Source: Bacillota bacterium
GTDB lineage: Bacteria > Bacillota > Bacilli > Alicyclobacillales > Alicyclobacillaceae
Assembly (NCBI GenBank): GCA_021820805.1
Contig: JAKADF010000272.1
Location: 1 to 5,464 of the forward strand
Direction: 5' to 3'
DNA length: 5,464 bases
The first letter of the stretch is position 1; each line of letters starts with the position of its first letter. A program made the position numbers and the translations under genes. This document shows positions 5,243 through 5,464 of the stretch, piece after piece. The notes under the pieces are model-generated. The model was not told the origin of the DNA. It saw only the letters and a list, made by a program, of their open reading frames with translations, and did not search any database.

Positions 5243-5464
5243 ATGACGTCCGTTTCAGAATTAAGAGATCGTTCTAATCAGCTTGGTGCTGATCGTTCCG
5301 TTTGCAACTGGGGGGCAGCAATACATCAATGTAGACCGTTGAGACCGATTTTCGCGGCAATCCTGTAGACGTCCTCTGGGTGAAGGGTAGCGGCTCCGAT
5401 CTTACCGAAGCCACGGAAAAGAACTTTACGGCACTTAAACTCATGGATATTTTGCCGCTTAAAG
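5243..5464 (+). pseudogene. rhaEW: Bifunctional rhamnulose-1-phosphate aldolase/lactaldehyde dehydrogenase, N-terminal part, interrupted as read
   Basis: ATG at 5243 is preceded by AAGGAG at 5227-5232, spaced 10 nt, inside the end of rhaB. The first 24 residues, including LGADRSVCNWG, match the N-terminus of RhaEW (B. subtilis YuxG). The reading then leaves frame and stops at TAG 5366-5368, giving only 41 residues. Adding one G to the six-G run at 5310-5315 restores the family pattern WGGSNTSM, but the next codon is TAG (5332-5334), where relatives have Lys (AAG would be one base away). From 5335 the same frame runs open to the window end with typical family sequence: TVETDFRGNPVDVLWVKGSG, then EKNFTALKLMDILPLK. 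The full protein, about 690 residues in Bacillus, would cleave rhamnulose 1-phosphate and oxidise L-lactaldehyde. Two separate disabling changes within about 20 bases suggest a recent pseudogene, or local sequence error. The rest lies beyond the window. Confidence 0.8.

Noticed and set aside
5310..5334. Programmed frameshifting at the six-G run in rhaEW
   Set aside because: A shift at the run would reach TAG at 5332 a few codons later, so it alone could not yield the full protein; no RhaEW recoding is known to me.

Overview
The window looks like a sugar-catabolism locus from a Gram-positive bacterium of the Bacilli. The evidence is strong AGGAGG/GGGAG-type Shine-Dalgarno sites, moderate GC, a ribose-type ABC sugar-binding protein, a B. 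subtilis YdaE-like lyxose isomerase, and a rhamnulokinase followed 3 nt later by a RhaEW-type aldolase/dehydrogenase, the Bacillus form of the L-rhamnose pathway. The exact genus cannot be fixed from the sequence. Every recognised gene is on the + strand.

Layout: (1) 1-264, C-terminal end of a periplasmic-type sugar-binding protein. (2) 301-855, cupin-fold D-lyxose isomerase. (3) 991-1770 and 1824-2600, two classical short-chain dehydrogenases (SDRs) in tandem, visibly more AT-rich than their neighbours. (4) 2601-2851, a 251-nt gap without a convincing gene. (5) 2852-3514, a FucA-sized class II (zinc) aldolase. (6) 3515-3760, a 246-nt gap rich in small palindromes. (7) 3761-5239, rhamnulokinase RhaB. 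(8) 5243 to the window end, the start of rhaEW, interrupted as read by one missing base and an in-frame TAG within about 20 bases of each other.

How the genes may work together: the ABC system imports a sugar, an isomerase makes the ketose, RhaB phosphorylates it at C1, and a class II aldolase cleaves it to dihydroxyacetone phosphate and a short aldehyde (L-lactaldehyde if the sugar is L-rhamnose). The aldehyde or a sugar/polyol intermediate could then be handled by the SDRs or by the RhaW domain. The only isomerase in view is a lyxose/mannose/ribose type, not an L-rhamnose isomerase. The substrate may therefore be wider than L-rhamnose, or rhaA may lie outside the window.

The points most worth a second look are the broken rhaEW next to an intact stand-alone aldolase, the cupin isomerase in a rhamnulose-type locus, a perfect 12-bp inverted repeat upstream of the SDR pair, and a cluster of GAAC/GTTC palindromes upstream of rhaB. 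I see no tRNA, rRNA, CRISPR array, insertion sequence or clear riboswitch.
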